Shown: positions 7,711-16,309 of the stretch, piece after piece
How the letters are laid out: each line of letters opens with the position of its first letter
Position numbering within the stretch: the stretch's first letter is position 1
Origin: Dehalococcoidia bacterium UBA2158
GTDB taxonomy: Bacteria > Chloroflexota > Dehalococcoidia > Lucifugimonadales > UBA3495
Assembly: GCA_002328185.1 (NCBI GenBank)
Contig: DCWQ01000033.1
Location: forward strand, 1 to 64,000
Length of the DNA stretch: 64,000 nt
Direction: 5' to 3'
Made by a program: the position numbers and the translations under genes
The notes under the pieces: model-generated
The model's input: only the letters and a program-made list of their open reading frames with translations
Databases searched by the model: none
Told to the model about the DNA's origin: nothing

Positions 7711-8914
7711 CTAGGGGTGGTTGCCGTGGGCAATGGGTGTTAGCGACTTGCCCGCCATCTCGCCTTCCACGGCCTCGCCCAGAATGTTCCAGAAGGTGCC
7801 CGTCTGGTCGTCAACGAACCGGTCTCCGTTTGTGCTGATTGTGCTGAAGGTTAATCTCTCGCCGTCGATATTTGCGTCAAAGACCCCGGTGGCGTCGACG
7901 TCATCCGAGTCGACGATCAGCGTGTGGTCCAAGGCGGATACGGTGCCTAGCTTATGGAAGATCACCACAACTGTCCCATTCACCGGATAGTTGACCACTC
8001 CCTCCACTTCCAAAACCCGAAAGGGGAATGCGGCTGAAACGTCGCCGATGTCGAAGGCCGCAACCCGCTCTTTAGGCAGCAGACGCTCGTCGAGGTCACC
8101 GTCAAATAGGAACGGTGGCCGGTCGACCCGGTCGTAACCGCTGTAGGGGTTGCTGCCGTAGAGGCGACTGAAGCCGGTCTCACGGGACAGCACCAATGCG
8201 CCAGGGTTGGCCTCTTTGAAGTCGGCCCAAGAGATGATCTGTGGGGGGATGAACGGCAATCGATGCCCAGCCAATTCACCGATGATGGCCTCGCCGGTAA
8301 GCTGCTGCCACCAGGTATGGATCTGCCGGTCCCACATGATCAGATCGCTGTTCCTGAGGTTGCCGGACACCCGAAGTCGAATACCTTGCCCTCCAGCGTC
8401 CGTTCGAAGGCCAACGCTGAGTTGCAAAGCGGACAGAAGGTCACGGTGACGGGCACGCCGCCACCACGTCGTTGACCACCTCATGCCAGGTTAGGATCGC
8501 CAGCGGGTAGGCCCTAGCCTCGCCGCCAATCTTGAAGGTCACCACCGGCTCCAACGCGTCCATCACAGACTCGGCTTCCTCGATGGTTTCGAAAGTCGGA
8601 TTGTCGATGGGCGGGATTCCGTCCCGGCCTACTCCGCCCGACAGGATACTGTCAAAGGGAACTGTGTGTCGGCTGAAATCGGTGTCCCAGCCCCTCCTAT
8701 CGAACCTGGCGCCGTCCAACTCGGCCTGGTAAAGAACGTCCGGTTCGAGTATGGGTGAGGGTCCAGGGCCGGTGTCTGCCACGAATGTGGGGTCCGAGGC
8801 GTTCAGCGGACTCCTCAATGGGGCCGAATTTACCTGACTGGTGCAGGCTATTACTGAAGCTGACGCCAAGATCGTGCCGGCGACCAGCCGTTTTTATAAT
8901 GATGCGAATCTCAT
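7711..8914 (-). pseudogene. DUF3179-family lipoprotein, broken by a nonsense codon and two frameshifts
   Basis: Conceptually a DUF3179 protein with an N-terminal lipoprotein signal (KRLVAGTILASASVIAC). The ATG at 8914 sits next to the stop of the CcdA-like gene. Reading is interrupted by an in-frame TAA (codon 7, 8894-8896). One missing G lies near 8463 in the DVVGGVPVTV region and another near 8385 before VSGNLRNSDLIM. With both G's restored, the family's FCPLCNSAL CxxC motif and the WWQQLTGEAI and GFSRLYGSNPY blocks appear. Both indels are one-base losses at G runs, so assembly error is possible; the TAA is harder to dismiss. Pairing with a CcdA-like protein hints at a redox-active extracytoplasmic partner. 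Confidence 0.75.
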
Positions 8915-8915
8915 C

Positions 8916-9824
8916 CTAGAGAAGACCTCCGATTGTTAGCCAGTAGAAGACGATGTAGGTGCCGGCAATGACCATCAGCCAGGATCCCAGAGGCTGGATG
9001 TACGGCAAAACCTTGCGAAGCGCTCTTACCATCGCTGTCTTGAAGAAGGCCATTCCCAGAGTCAGGGCCATGATCACCAGACCCATCCCAAGTGCGAACA
9101 GAACGAAGTCACCAAATACAGAGGCGGCTCCCCGGCCGGCCACGCTGATCCCCACCACTGCCAGGAATATGGGCAGGGTGCAGCTCAATGAGGCGGTGCC
9201 GTAGCTGATGCCGAAGATGAAGTATCCCTTCATGCTTACCTGGGCCGGGTTGCCCATGTGACTCGCCGCCCGGGCCGCGACTCCGGTGTACAGCTTGCCG
9301 CCGCCCACCATCCACGCTCCAACCAGTGCCAAACCAATTCCGATGACCAGGCCCAGCCATTGCAGCAGGTCGCCTATGAAGCTGGCGCCCAACCCTATCA
9401 CTACCCCTACCAGGCCAAAGAGGAGGACGAATCCTGCCGTGACAGTCAGTCCCACCAGTATCGCCCGGCCGAAATGCTTGACCGGCTGGACCTCTTGGGC
9501 TTGGCCGCCTGCCTCGTCGCCCAGGTACATGCCCAGGTAGGCCGGCAGCATGGCGAACCCGCAGGGATTCACAGCCGAGGCCATCCCCGCCGCCAGAGCA
9601 AACAGAGCTGACGCTCCCACGAGGCCGCCGAGCCACCCGCCGGAATCGCCGGACAGCCGCTCTACGAATAGGTTCACATCATCAATGCCGCTATCGCTGC
9701 CGATGATGATCGCGCCGATGAACGCGGTCGCCAGCGCCACGGTGGCCACTACTATCGGCAGGACGACCGTGCGCAAGATGTCGCGGTCGTTTAGATTTAT
9801 AACTTTGCTGATTGGTTGAAACAT
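8916..9824 (-). CDS. CcdA/DsbD-like transmembrane thiol-electron transporter
   Basis: A 302-residue polytopic membrane protein of the CcdA/DsbD transmembrane family with about seven to eight hydrophobic segments. The two conserved cysteines sit in SAVNPCGFAMLPAYLG and ASLSCTLPIFLAVVG, the paired membrane cysteines that pass electrons from cytosolic thioredoxin to extracytoplasmic thiols. An extra N-terminal membrane anchor precedes the core. It abuts the DUF3179 gene (stop and next ATG are one base apart), suggesting an operon in which DUF3179 is the client. A perfect inverted repeat lies at 9857-9880 upstream. Confidence 0.87.
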   Translation of the reverse strand: MFQPISKVINLNDRDILRTVVLPIVVATVALATAFIGAIIIGSDSGIDDVNLFVERLSGDSGGWLGGLVGASALFALAAGMASAVNPCGFAMLPAYLGMYLGDEAGGQAQEVQPVKHFGRAILVGLTVTAGFVLLFGLVGVVIGLGASFIGDLLQWLGLVIGIGLALVGAWMVGGGKLYTGVAARAASHMGNPAQVSMKGYFIFGISYGTASLSCTLPIFLAVVGISVAGRGAASVFGDFVLFALGMGLVIMALTLGMAFFKTAMVRALRKVLPYIQPLGSWLMVIAGTYIVFYWLTIGGLL

Positions 9825-9856
9825 TTCTCTGAGAAGCCCCCTCAGTAGGGCCGGCG

Positions 9857-9880
9857 TATCAAGTTTCTGCTTACTTGATA
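9857..9880. promoter_or_regulatory. Inverted repeat upstream of the CcdA-like gene
   Basis: TATCAAGT-N8-ACTTGATA: perfect 8-bp arms, 33 bases before the CcdA-like start. The form fits a dimeric regulator operator. No regulator is assigned. Confidence 0.4.
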
Positions 9881-10012
9881 ACGCTTGACCGGTCGGGCCA
9901 CTTGGTGTGTTGCTTAATATTACGTCCCGGTCCCTGCGTTTGGTTTTTCGCCGTCCCTGAGATCATTTCATCATTGGGACGGGCTAAATATATGGGGGCT
10001 GGGGCGTCAGTG

Positions 10013-10932
10013 TTACGGCCGGTCTTTCACTAACACTTCATAACTTGAGATGCCCTTGAAACGTTGGGGATGCATCGCCTTGGCCAACCCTTCCAGTACA
10101 TCCACTACCCTGGGGCCGTGGCGGGTGGGTATGCGGCCGTCAAAGAGGAATACCCGGTCCATCTGCACCGCTGGCAGCTCGTTCCAGCCCTTCAAGTTGG
10201 TCAATTTCTCCGCCGTTTCCGCACGCACCCGCTCCGGGCCAAAGGCGGAGGGCATGACCATCAAGTACTCTGGCGCGTAATCAACTATCTCACCCCAGGT
10301 CAGTTCCCTGGAAAGACCACCAGTCACGGCCAGTCTCTCTTCCCCGCCGGCCATCTCCACCAACTCGGGCACCCACTGGCCGGTGTTCCGCAGCGGATCT
10401 AGCCAGTCCAGGCACAACACCCTGGGCCGATTTTCCACGTCCGCCACGCCCTCCACCACCGTTTTGATGCGGCTTTGCAGCGAATCCGCCAGCTCGGTGC
10501 CACGCTGCCCAAAACCGGTCGCAGCGCCGATCTTGCGCACGTTTTGGAGGATGTCGGACACGACATTAGGGCGGATGGTGAGTATCTCGGGCTGATAGTC
10601 GAGGGCCTTGGATGCGGTCTCGAATACCGAGCCGCTGTCGATGGCGCAGACCTCGCACAATTCCTGGGTGATGATCAAGTCGGGCTTCAATTCTCTCAGC
10701 AGGTCGCCGTCGATCCAATAAAGGGGGTTGCCGTTGGCTCGAGCCTGTTGCACGATGGCGTCAATCTCTTCGCTGGAGAGGTGGGTGATCTGCCGCACGC
10801 TTCGGCTGACCACCGCCTTGGTGGCGGTGGCACCCGGGTAATGCAGGCGTGTGACACGCCCACCAGATCGTCTCCCAGTCGCAGGGCATAAACGATCTCG
10901 GTGGCGCTGGGCAACAGCGAGCAGATGCGCAT
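10013..10932 (-). pseudogene. BtuF-like periplasmic binding protein (cobalamin/iron-chelate type), frameshifted
   Basis: Class-III solute-binding-protein fold. The N-terminus MRICSLLPSATEIVYAL starts at 10932, and the rest (SRSVRQITHLSSEEIDAIV onward to SYEVLVKDRP) continues in another frame. The break is near 10842, where one base is missing in the codon after HAC. Restoring it gives HACDYPG, as in the family. The remainder is intact, including DLIITQELCEVC and GRIPTRHGPRVVDVLEGLA. No signal peptide is seen, as in the cytosolic BtuF-like subgroup with unknown clients. No transporter genes lie nearby. A single indel makes assembly error plausible. Confidence 0.75.
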
Positions 10933-11029
10933 GTCACAAGTATAGATTGACCCTCTCCACTCAATCAAATCCCACCTATGTGCGTGCTAAAATTGCGGCG
11001 CAATATCCGCGAAAATACTCGAGGTCCGA

Positions 11030-11926
11030 TTGACTGCAAAGATCCTGGATGGCAAGGCCCTGGCGGAAGAGATTCGGGGGGAGGTCGCCACTGGAGTGGT
11101 TGAGATGCAGCAAAAGCACGGCATCACCCCCGGCCTGGCGGCAGTGCTGGTGGGCGATGACCCGGCTTCAGCCATCTACGTACGCAACAAACGCCGGGCC
11201 TGCGACGAGGTCGGCATGTTCAGCGACTCGATACTGCTGCCCGCTGACTCGACCGACGAACAGGTCCTGGCCACCGTCCAGTCGTTGAACAACAACCCCC
11301 GTTTCCACGGGATCCTAGTTCAGTTGCCCCTGCCGCCCCAGATCGATGAGCGGCTGATCATAGAATCGTTGGACCCGGGCAAAGACGTGGACGGTCTGCA
11401 CCCGTTCAACGTGGGCAAGCTGGTCCAGGGCCGCGCTGACTTTGTGCCCGGAACCCCCGCCGGCATACAGCAGATATTACTGCGCAATGGACACGACCCT
11501 GAGGGCGCCAACGTGGTCGTTTGCGGCCGCAGCGACATTGTGGGTAAGCCCATGGCCCTGCTATTGATGCAGCGGGCTGACGGGGCCAACGCCACAGTTA
11601 CCGTCTGCCACACTAGCACCAAGAACATGGCCGAGATCACCCGCCAGGCCGACATCCTGGTGGTAGCCATCGGACGGCCCAACGCCATCGCGGCCGACAT
11701 GGTCAAGGAGGGCGCCGTGGTGATCGACGTCGGCATCAACCGGGTCGACGATGAGTCGCGGAAGCGGGGCTACCGGCTGGTCGGCGACGTGGACTTCGAG
11801 GCGGTCTCCGAGAAAGCCGCCGCCATCACCCCTGTACCGGGCGGAGTGGGGCCCATGACCATCGCCATGCTGCTGGTCAATACCCTCACCGCCACCCGCA
11901 TCAGCATCCATGGGAGGCCGAGCTAA
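11030..11926 (+). CDS. folD: Bifunctional methylenetetrahydrofolate dehydrogenase/cyclohydrolase
   Basis: FolD interconverts 5,10-methylene-, methenyl- and 10-formyl-tetrahydrofolate in one-carbon metabolism. The 298-residue protein has the catalytic YVRNK (50-54), DVDGLHPFNVGKL, the NADP-binding VVCGRSDIVGKPMALLL and the signature PVPGGVGPMTIAMLL. The start is a TTG at 11030 behind GAGGT (11021-11025); no ATG is suitably placed. It heads a plus-strand pair with queA, separated by a TCAGC-rich array. Full length and all motifs are intact. Confidence 0.95.
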   Translation: MTAKILDGKALAEEIRGEVATGVVEMQQKHGITPGLAAVLVGDDPASAIYVRNKRRACDEVGMFSDSILLPADSTDEQVLATVQSLNNNPRFHGILVQLPLPPQIDERLIIESLDPGKDVDGLHPFNVGKLVQGRADFVPGTPAGIQQILLRNGHDPEGANVVVCGRSDIVGKPMALLLMQRADGANATVTVCHTSTKNMAEITRQADILVVAIGRPNAIAADMVKEGAVVIDVGINRVDDESRKRGYRLVGDVDFEAVSEKAAAITPVPGGVGPMTIAMLLVNTLTATRISIHGRPS

Positions 11927-12000
11927 CAGCGATAAGCTGTCAGCTGTCAGGAGCCAACGTTTCCGAAAAACTGACAGCTGATCGCTGATGGTTGACCGCT
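11927..12000. repeat. TCAGC-rich degenerate array between folD and queA
   Basis: Runs of AGCTGTCAGCTGTCAGG and CTGACAGCTGATCGCTGATG in the spacer. The array supplies an in-frame ATG (11988) that would add six residues to QueA; the ATG at 12006 is the better start. Confidence 0.6.
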
Positions 12001-12005
12001 CGCCT

Positions 12006-13130
12006 ATGCGCACCAGCGATTTCGATTACCACCTGCCTCTTGAGCTCATCGCTCAGACTCCCATTGGGCCTCGTGATTCGTCGCGCCTGATGGTCATGCG
12101 GCGGGACACCCTCGCGCTGGAACACCGGCAGTTCACCGACCTATTGGAGTACCTGCGGCCAGGCGACGTTATGGTCTTCAACCAGAGCCGAGTCATCCCC
12201 GCCAGGCTCTACGGACGCCGCGCCGACACGGGCAGCAAGGTTGAATTTCTGCTGCTACGCCGGTTCGTCGACGGCACCTGGCAGGCCATGGCCAGGCCGG
12301 GCCGGAGACTGCGACCGGGCGTGGTCGTGGAGATTGAGGAGCAAGAATCTCCCGCCGCCGCGGGGGGATTTTCAGTCGAGGTCATAGCCGCGCATCCAGA
12401 CGGACTCAAAACAGTCCGGCTTTCCAACGAAGAGGGCATAGAGCGTTTCGGTCACACACCGCTGCCCCCATATATCAAAGAGCGGCTGGGCGACTCGGAG
12501 CGCTACCAAACGGTGTACTCTCGCCAGCCAGGCAGCGTGGCAGCCCCCACCGCCGGACTGCACTTCACCGACAGCCTGCTGGAGAAGATCAAAGATCTGG
12601 GAGTGGAGACGGTCTTCGTGACCCTGCACGTGGGCCTAGACACCTTCAAGCCGGTGGACGAAGAAGACCCAACCGAGCACAAGATACACACCGAGCACTA
12701 TCAGATAGACAGCCAAGCCGCCGAGACCCTGAACCGGGCCAAGGGGGAAGGCCGGCGCATCATCGCCGTGGGCACAACCTCGGTGCGGGTTCTGGAACAG
12801 GCGGGGTATGACCTGGAGCAAAGCGGCCAAAGCAAACTCACAGCCACCGAAGCCGAGGCCAGCCTCTTCATCCTCCCCGGCCACCCCTTCCGCCTGGTCG
12901 ACGCCATGGTCACCAATTTTCATCTACCCCGCTCCAGCCTGCTGATGCTGGTTTCTGCATTTGTTGAGCATGGCCAGGGCGGAGCGGGTCCTTCGACGGG
13001 TCCGATTTCATCGAGACTCTCGACCTCCGGTCGGAGCTCAGGGCGAGCGGGGGTTATGACTGCATATCAGGAAGCGATCACACAGCAGTACAGGTTTTAC
13101 AGCTTTGGCGATGCGATGCTGATCGACTAG
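12006..13130 (+). CDS. queA: tRNA preQ1(34) S-adenosylmethionine ribosyltransferase-isomerase, with a 21-codon repeat insertion
   Basis: QueA transfers the ribosyl part of SAM to preQ1 in the wobble position of tRNA to make epoxyqueuosine. It starts MRTSDFDYHLPLELIAQTP and has FNQSRVIPARL, QPGSVAAPTAGLHFT, VTLHVGLDTFKPV and VTNFHLPRSSLLMLVSAF, all diagnostic. After SAF the family normally runs through a few residues to AYQEAI. Here 27-30 extra residues intervene, encoded mostly by a 63-bp dispersed repeat (12988-13050) inserted in frame; VMTAYQEAITQQYRF then resumes. The last bases CTAG serve as stop on both strands with the convergent hydratase gene. Effect on activity is unknown. Confidence 0.92.
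   Translation: MRTSDFDYHLPLELIAQTPIGPRDSSRLMVMRRDTLALEHRQFTDLLEYLRPGDVMVFNQSRVIPARLYGRRADTGSKVEFLLLRRFVDGTWQAMARPGRRLRPGVVVEIEEQESPAAAGGFSVEVIAAHPDGLKTVRLSNEEGIERFGHTPLPPYIKERLGDSERYQTVYSRQPGSVAAPTAGLHFTDSLLEKIKDLGVETVFVTLHVGLDTFKPVDEEDPTEHKIHTEHYQIDSQAAETLNRAKGEGRRIIAVGTTSVRVLEQAGYDLEQSGQSKLTATEAEASLFILPGHPFRLVDAMVTNFHLPRSSLLMLVSAFVEHGQGGAGPSTGPISSRLSTSGRSSGRAGVMTAYQEAITQQYRFYSFGDAMLID
12988..13050 (+). repeat. 63-bp dispersed repeat, copy inside queA
   Basis: Begins GTCCTTCGACGGGTCCGATT and ends GCTCAGGGCGAGCGG. Exactly 63 bp, like the copies at 30950 and 37834. At 21 codons it keeps queA in frame. The centre (CGACC-TCC-GGTCG) can form a hairpin. Confidence 0.88.
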
Positions 13131-13921
13131 GCGACGGTCAGTCTTACCTCGCCCAGCGAATCAATCACGAACCCGACCTCGTCCCCCTTATTCAGGAACT
13201 TGGTGCTTACTATGCTGCCGGTCATGACCATCATGTCTTTTTTGAGGCTTTGGCCGCGTTCGGCCAGGTTGTTGGCCAGCCAGGCTAGGGCTTCCAGGGG
13301 ATGGCCCAGCACGTCGCCGCCCTTGCCTTCGCCCGCCGGTTGGCCGTTGATGGTCATGTTCCCGGTGGCGGCCACCAGATCGATGCCCTGCCAGTCGATG
13401 ACCGGCTCACCCAGCACGATTCCGGCGTTCCACGAGTTGTCGGCAGCCACGCCCAGGAAGAACAGATTGGAGTAGTCAGCCCCCCGGTCTTCGATCAGCT
13501 CGAAAGCCGGCATCACGGCGGACACAGCCCCGGCGACGCTATCACGGTCGTAGGGGGCGGTTGAGGCGGGCAGGTCCTGGTCCAACAGCACTGCTATCTC
13601 GCATTCGGCGCCCAGATGCACATAGTCCGAGCTGTTGATGGTGGCCGGCGAATGGTGCACGCCACTGGTGAAGACGGCGCCCGAGGCAGGGTGGCCGAAG
13701 CCGACCATCTGCTGCATCACGGTGGTGGTGAGGGCGACTTTGTAGCCTACGATCGCCCCGCGTTCCGGCTTCAGCAATTCATGGAACGCCTCTTGAATGT
13801 CGTAGGCCTCATTGATATCCCGGGGCGCGAAATCGTCGAGTATGGGCTGATACGCGGCTCGCTCCCGGTGGGCCTCATGTAAGAACCTCGCCGCCTGCAA
13901 GATCCTTTCTTCACTAGCCAT
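13127..13921 (-). CDS. 2-keto-4-pentenoate hydratase (MhpD-like), FAH superfamily
   Basis: Hydratase of the MhpD/DmpE group, which adds water to 2-hydroxypenta-2,4-dienoates in meta-cleavage pathways. About 264 residues from the ATG at 13921, which follows GGGGAGGA; an upstream ATG at 13951 lacks a ribosome binding site. Landmarks are IVGYKVALTT, GAVFTSGVHH, HLGAECEIAVLLDQDLP (metal ligands), AVMPAFELIEDR and LGEPV. The 3' end overlaps queA by four bases in convergent orientation. It may join the ring-cleavage-type genes elsewhere in the window, but no dioxygenase is adjacent. Confidence 0.87.
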   Translation of the reverse strand: MASEERILQAARFLHEAHRERAAYQPILDDFAPRDINEAYDIQEAFHELLKPERGAIVGYKVALTTTVMQQMVGFGHPASGAVFTSGVHHSPATINSSDYVHLGAECEIAVLLDQDLPASTAPYDRDSVAGAVSAVMPAFELIEDRGADYSNLFFLGVAADNSWNAGIVLGEPVIDWQGIDLVAATGNMTINGQPAGEGKGGDVLGHPLEALAWLANNLAERGQSLKKDMMVMTGSIVSTKFLNKGDEVGFVIDSLGEVRLTVA

Positions 13922-13962
13922 GCCGTCCTCCCCGTTCTCCATTGATGTCATATAGGCCCAGT

Positions 13963-14004
13963 CTAGACCAACTGCAACAGTTGCAACAAATTGGCGTCGG
14001 GGGT
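13963..14004 (-). pseudogene. Remnant of a duplicated VOC-protein 3' end
   Basis: Fourteen codons reading TPDANLLQLLQLV-stop, nearly the same as the last codons of the intact VOC gene that ends 46 bases away (DPDGNVLQLLQLV-stop). The rest of the second copy is gone. Confidence 0.65.
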
Positions 14005-14008
14005 TTTG

Positions 14009-14365
14009 CTAGACTAACTGCAACAATTGCAGCACGTTGCCGTCGGGGTCTTTGAAGGTGGCCACCCACCCGCCCCAGGTTTCTCGCTCCGGCTCCCGGA
14101 TGAACTCTACCCCGGCCTCAGCCAGTCTTTTGGCCTCGGCGTGTATGTCTTCAACACCCAGGTGCGGCATAAACCGGAAGGGGTCCAGAGACTGACCCGA
14201 GACCTCACTATGCCGGCCGATGTTGAACCTCACTTCACCCAGCTCAAAGGCGATGAAGTCCTCATGGCGGGAGTGTAGCGGAAAGCGGAGCACATCGTGG
14301 TAGAAATCGAACATGCGCTCCAGCCCGTCGGTCCAGAAAGTTACGCCAATAACCCCGGTGACCAT
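14009..14365 (-). CDS. VOC-family (glyoxalase/bleomycin resistance-like) protein
   Basis: A 118-residue single VOC domain. It has the opening GVIGVTFWTDGLERMFDFYHD, the HLGVEDI strand and the closing WGGWVATFKDPDGNVLQLLQ, typical of small metal-binding or lyase/dioxygenase-like members. Substrate is not predictable. It lies just downstream of the Fur gene and its terminator on the same strand, with a partial copy of its own 3' end following. Confidence 0.85.
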   Translation of the reverse strand: MVTGVIGVTFWTDGLERMFDFYHDVLRFPLHSRHEDFIAFELGEVRFNIGRHSEVSGQSLDPFRFMPHLGVEDIHAEAKRLAEAGVEFIREPERETWGGWVATFKDPDGNVLQLLQLV

Positions 14366-14394
14366 GTCGGCCTCCTCTTATGGGTGACAGAAAG

Positions 14395-14424
14395 AAGGCC
14401 GTCCCGATGTTTCGGGGCGGCCTT
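14395..14424 (-). terminator. Terminator after the Fur-family gene
   Basis: 13-bp stem AAGGCCGTCCCGA / TCGGGGCGGCCTT with one G-T pair and a 4-base loop. On the minus strand it is followed by CTTTCTG, 25 bases after the Fur stop codon. Confidence 0.7.
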
Positions 14425-14448
14425 CCTAGTCACTCGCTATGCCTGAAT

Positions 14449-14910
14449 TTATACTTCGGAAAGTTCGCCCCGGCGTTTCGCTTCTACGCAGCGGGGGCAA
14501 AGTCCATAGAAATCGACCCGTTGCCAGGCGACTTCAAAGTCAGAGTTGTTGGCTATCTGCTGACCCAGGCCCACAACCACGTCCTGAACGTCGTTGCCGG
14601 TGTCCGCGTCGATCACGTTCTCACATTCGATGCACACCAGGTTGACGTGAGGTTCCATGTTGGGCTCGTAGCGCGACATCTTCTGGAACGGCAGTTCCTG
14701 GACGAGGCCGCTCTTCTGGAGCACGCCCAAGGTGGAGTAGATGGTGGCCAGGGTCATGGACGGGAAATGCCCTTTGACCCTCTCATAAATCTGCTGCACG
14801 GTGGGGTGGTCGGACGAGTTTAGGACCACCTCGGCGATGGCCAGCCGCTGCGGAGTAACCCTAACCGCCCATTCCCGCATCCGCTCGACAAGCTGTTGCT
14901 GAGTTAACAT
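14449..14910 (-). CDS. Fur/PerR-family transcriptional regulator
   Basis: A 153-residue metalloregulator. The winged helix (RVTPQRLAIAEVVL, PTVQQIYERVK, ATIYSTLGVLQ) is followed by a dimerisation domain with a structural zinc site: C93/C96 in LVCIEC and C138/C141 in LCPRC. The usual His-rich segment before the first CxxC is reduced to EPHVNLVC (H88 only), so the regulatory metal site may differ from classical Fur. Peroxide or iron sensing cannot be separated on sequence. It is transcribed away from the tRNA-Ser gene and ends in a hairpin terminator. Confidence 0.87.
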   Translation of the reverse strand: MLTQQQLVERMREWAVRVTPQRLAIAEVVLNSSDHPTVQQIYERVKGHFPSMTLATIYSTLGVLQKSGLVQELPFQKMSRYEPNMEPHVNLVCIECENVIDADTGNDVQDVVVGLGQQIANNSDFEVAWQRVDFYGLCPRCVEAKRRGELSEV

Positions 14911-15154
14911 TTATGCTCCCGGTGATCGCCGCAATGATAACCCTGGCGCCCTGAAAACTCCGATTGACTTCTCTTGGCGAGGCGTACGACGAATTCACTC
15001 CAACTATAACCGGATTCAGCCGCCCAGGCAACCCTAATTATCTAAAATCTTAACTATCTTTATTCACAAATGAGGGGTTAGACGGGCGCTTGTACAGGTT
15101 TTCACAATTGGAAATCGAGGAACTAAGGGCGTGCGCCAACGAATATCCATCAGC

Positions 15155-15160
15155 TATAAT
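15155..15160 (+). promoter_or_regulatory. TATAAT -10 box of tRNA-Ser
   Basis: TATAAT lies ten bases before the mature 5' end. No good -35 hexamer at the normal distance. Confidence 0.5.
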
Positions 15161-15169
15161 ACTGGCCCC

Positions 15170-15259
15170 GGAGAGATGGCTGAGCGGACGAAAGCGCCGG
15201 TCTCGAAAACCGGTATGGGGGCAACCTCATCGTGGGTTCGAATCCCACTCTCTCCGCCA
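15170..15259 (+). tRNA. tRNA-Ser (anticodon CGA)
   Basis: The acceptor GGAGAGA pairs with TCTCTCC, followed by G-CCA encoded in the gene. The anticodon arm CCGGT-CTCGAAA-ACCGG gives CGA. A long variable arm and the T-loop GGGTTCGAATCCC are present, at the 90-nt length of a type II tRNA. It marks the left edge of a low-coding island; a degenerate copy of its 3' half lies at 16741-16791. Confidence 0.95.
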
Positions 15260-15360
15260 CTTTCAGGCACGAAACCGCCATATTGCCTAGTCAGCCAATC
15301 ACTAAGAATTCCGCACATAACCACTAATTGCCGACATTTTGCCGACACTATTTTCAATAG

Positions 15361-15603
15361 ACCCTTAATCCTGACCCTCAGGACCGACAAACGCTCCATT
15401 CCAAAGATATTCTTACTGCAGACTTTCTATCTAGTAGGGAAATCGTGAATGCCATGCCGGGTCCACGGTCGTCGGTAGACCAAGTAACTAAGGCATTAAT
15501 CACATTGGCAGAAGACGGAGTAGTGGAACGCCTTCCGGCAATCAAAGAAGGAAACTGGCCTAGGGTTACCTACAAGTGGTGCTTAAAACCTCAGCTCCAA
15601 TAG
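15361..15603 (+). pseudogene. C-terminal winged-helix fragment of a larger (replication/ATPase-type?) protein
   Basis: An 80-codon open stretch begins directly after an in-frame TAG, with no good start before Met at 15451. The peptide contains SKDILTADFLSSREIVNAMP and VDQVTKALITLAEDGVVERL, then RVTYKWCLKP. This is the pattern of a winged-helix DNA-binding tail found on island-borne primases and AAA ATPases. The N-terminal part is absent. Its position just after tRNA-Ser fits a replication or integration module that has been lost. Family assignment is tentative. Confidence 0.4.
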
Positions 15604-15648
15604 AAGGCCCTATACATCGGAGGTGAGGTAGATAGATAAGAGACCGGG

Positions 15649-15695
15649 GGTACATCGGGAAGCCACCGGGGGAGGGGGTACTTAGAGGGTAGGGG
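15649..15695 (+). repeat. Island repeat TACATCGGGAAGCCACCGG (copy 1)
   Basis: Related copies start at about 17651 and 21944 (ACATCCGGAAACTACAG and ACATCGGGAAACCACCCG). The two later copies continue into GTGACGGTGAGG/GTGACGGTAGGG. Confidence 0.5.
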
Positions 15696-15727
15696 TATCG
15701 GCAGCCGGAGCGTCAAGGTCCTAGCCT

Positions 15728-15814
15728 TGGGCCGTCGGGTTCTTCTTCGGCAACACCGAACTTAGCCTGGAACTGAGGACGGTGATTGCTGGGATTTCAG
15801 GGTTTGATGATTAG
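15728..15814 (+). pseudogene. 3' fragment (copy A) of the island WAVGFFFG gene family
   Basis: 29 codons, WAVGFFFGNTELSLELRT through GISGFDD-stop. Same 87-base length as the ends of copy B (17188-17274) and copy C (17994-18080). Sequence upstream is scrambled. Confidence 0.65.
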
Positions 15815-15912
15815 TCTTTTGCGTATTTGCTAGTTCCTCGTACCTCAGCAACGATAGACATGATGTTTAGTAGGATAGTGAATAACCAGAACGGGACTAG
15901 TATGTACACGCC

Positions 15913-16191
15913 TCATCCAATGTGGTCATCGCCACCCGATTGCCCAGTTGTTAATGCCTCAAACATGCTTGGTACAACGAATAGATAACCAATTGTTGGA
16001 ATAGCAAGTAAAGCGGCTCCAATCTTGCCTTTGACGAAATATGCCGCAGCAATCAGGCCGCCAATCGGAAGGACGATGACAAGGAAACTTACTCCTTCGA
16101 CCGCGAAAGCGATATAGACGTGAAAGACGACAATCACTGCGTTAGCAATTGCTGCGTTGCGAATGTCTGAGAGAAAATTCACTATAGCCAT
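15913..16191 (-). CDS. Small membrane protein of unknown function
   Basis: A 92-residue hydrophobic protein from the ATG at 16191 (GAGGT six bases upstream); an ATG two codons earlier lacks spacing for that site. Three probable membrane segments: ANAVIVVFHVYIAFAV, FLVIVLPIGGLIAAAYF and ALLAIPTIGYLFVVPSMF. The tail TTGQSGGDDHIG is polar. No family recognised. It is divergent from the SnoaL-like gene inside the tRNA-Ser island. Confidence 0.6.
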   Translation of the reverse strand: MAIVNFLSDIRNAAIANAVIVVFHVYIAFAVEGVSFLVIVLPIGGLIAAAYFVKGKIGAALLAIPTIGYLFVVPSMFEALTTGQSGGDDHIG

Positions 16192-16309
16192 GCTCATACC
16201 TCGCGTGCACGACACTTGCGTGTGACGATATTTTACACACGGTTTGGTTTGATGATTAGTTGTCACTGTAGTAGAGTCCCGCCAACTCATTAGCGTTGGA
16301 GGGATACTA

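Noticed and set aside
10933..11029. Cobalamin riboswitch for the BtuF-like gene
   Set aside because: The divergent spacer is under 100 bases and has no B12-box-like sequence.
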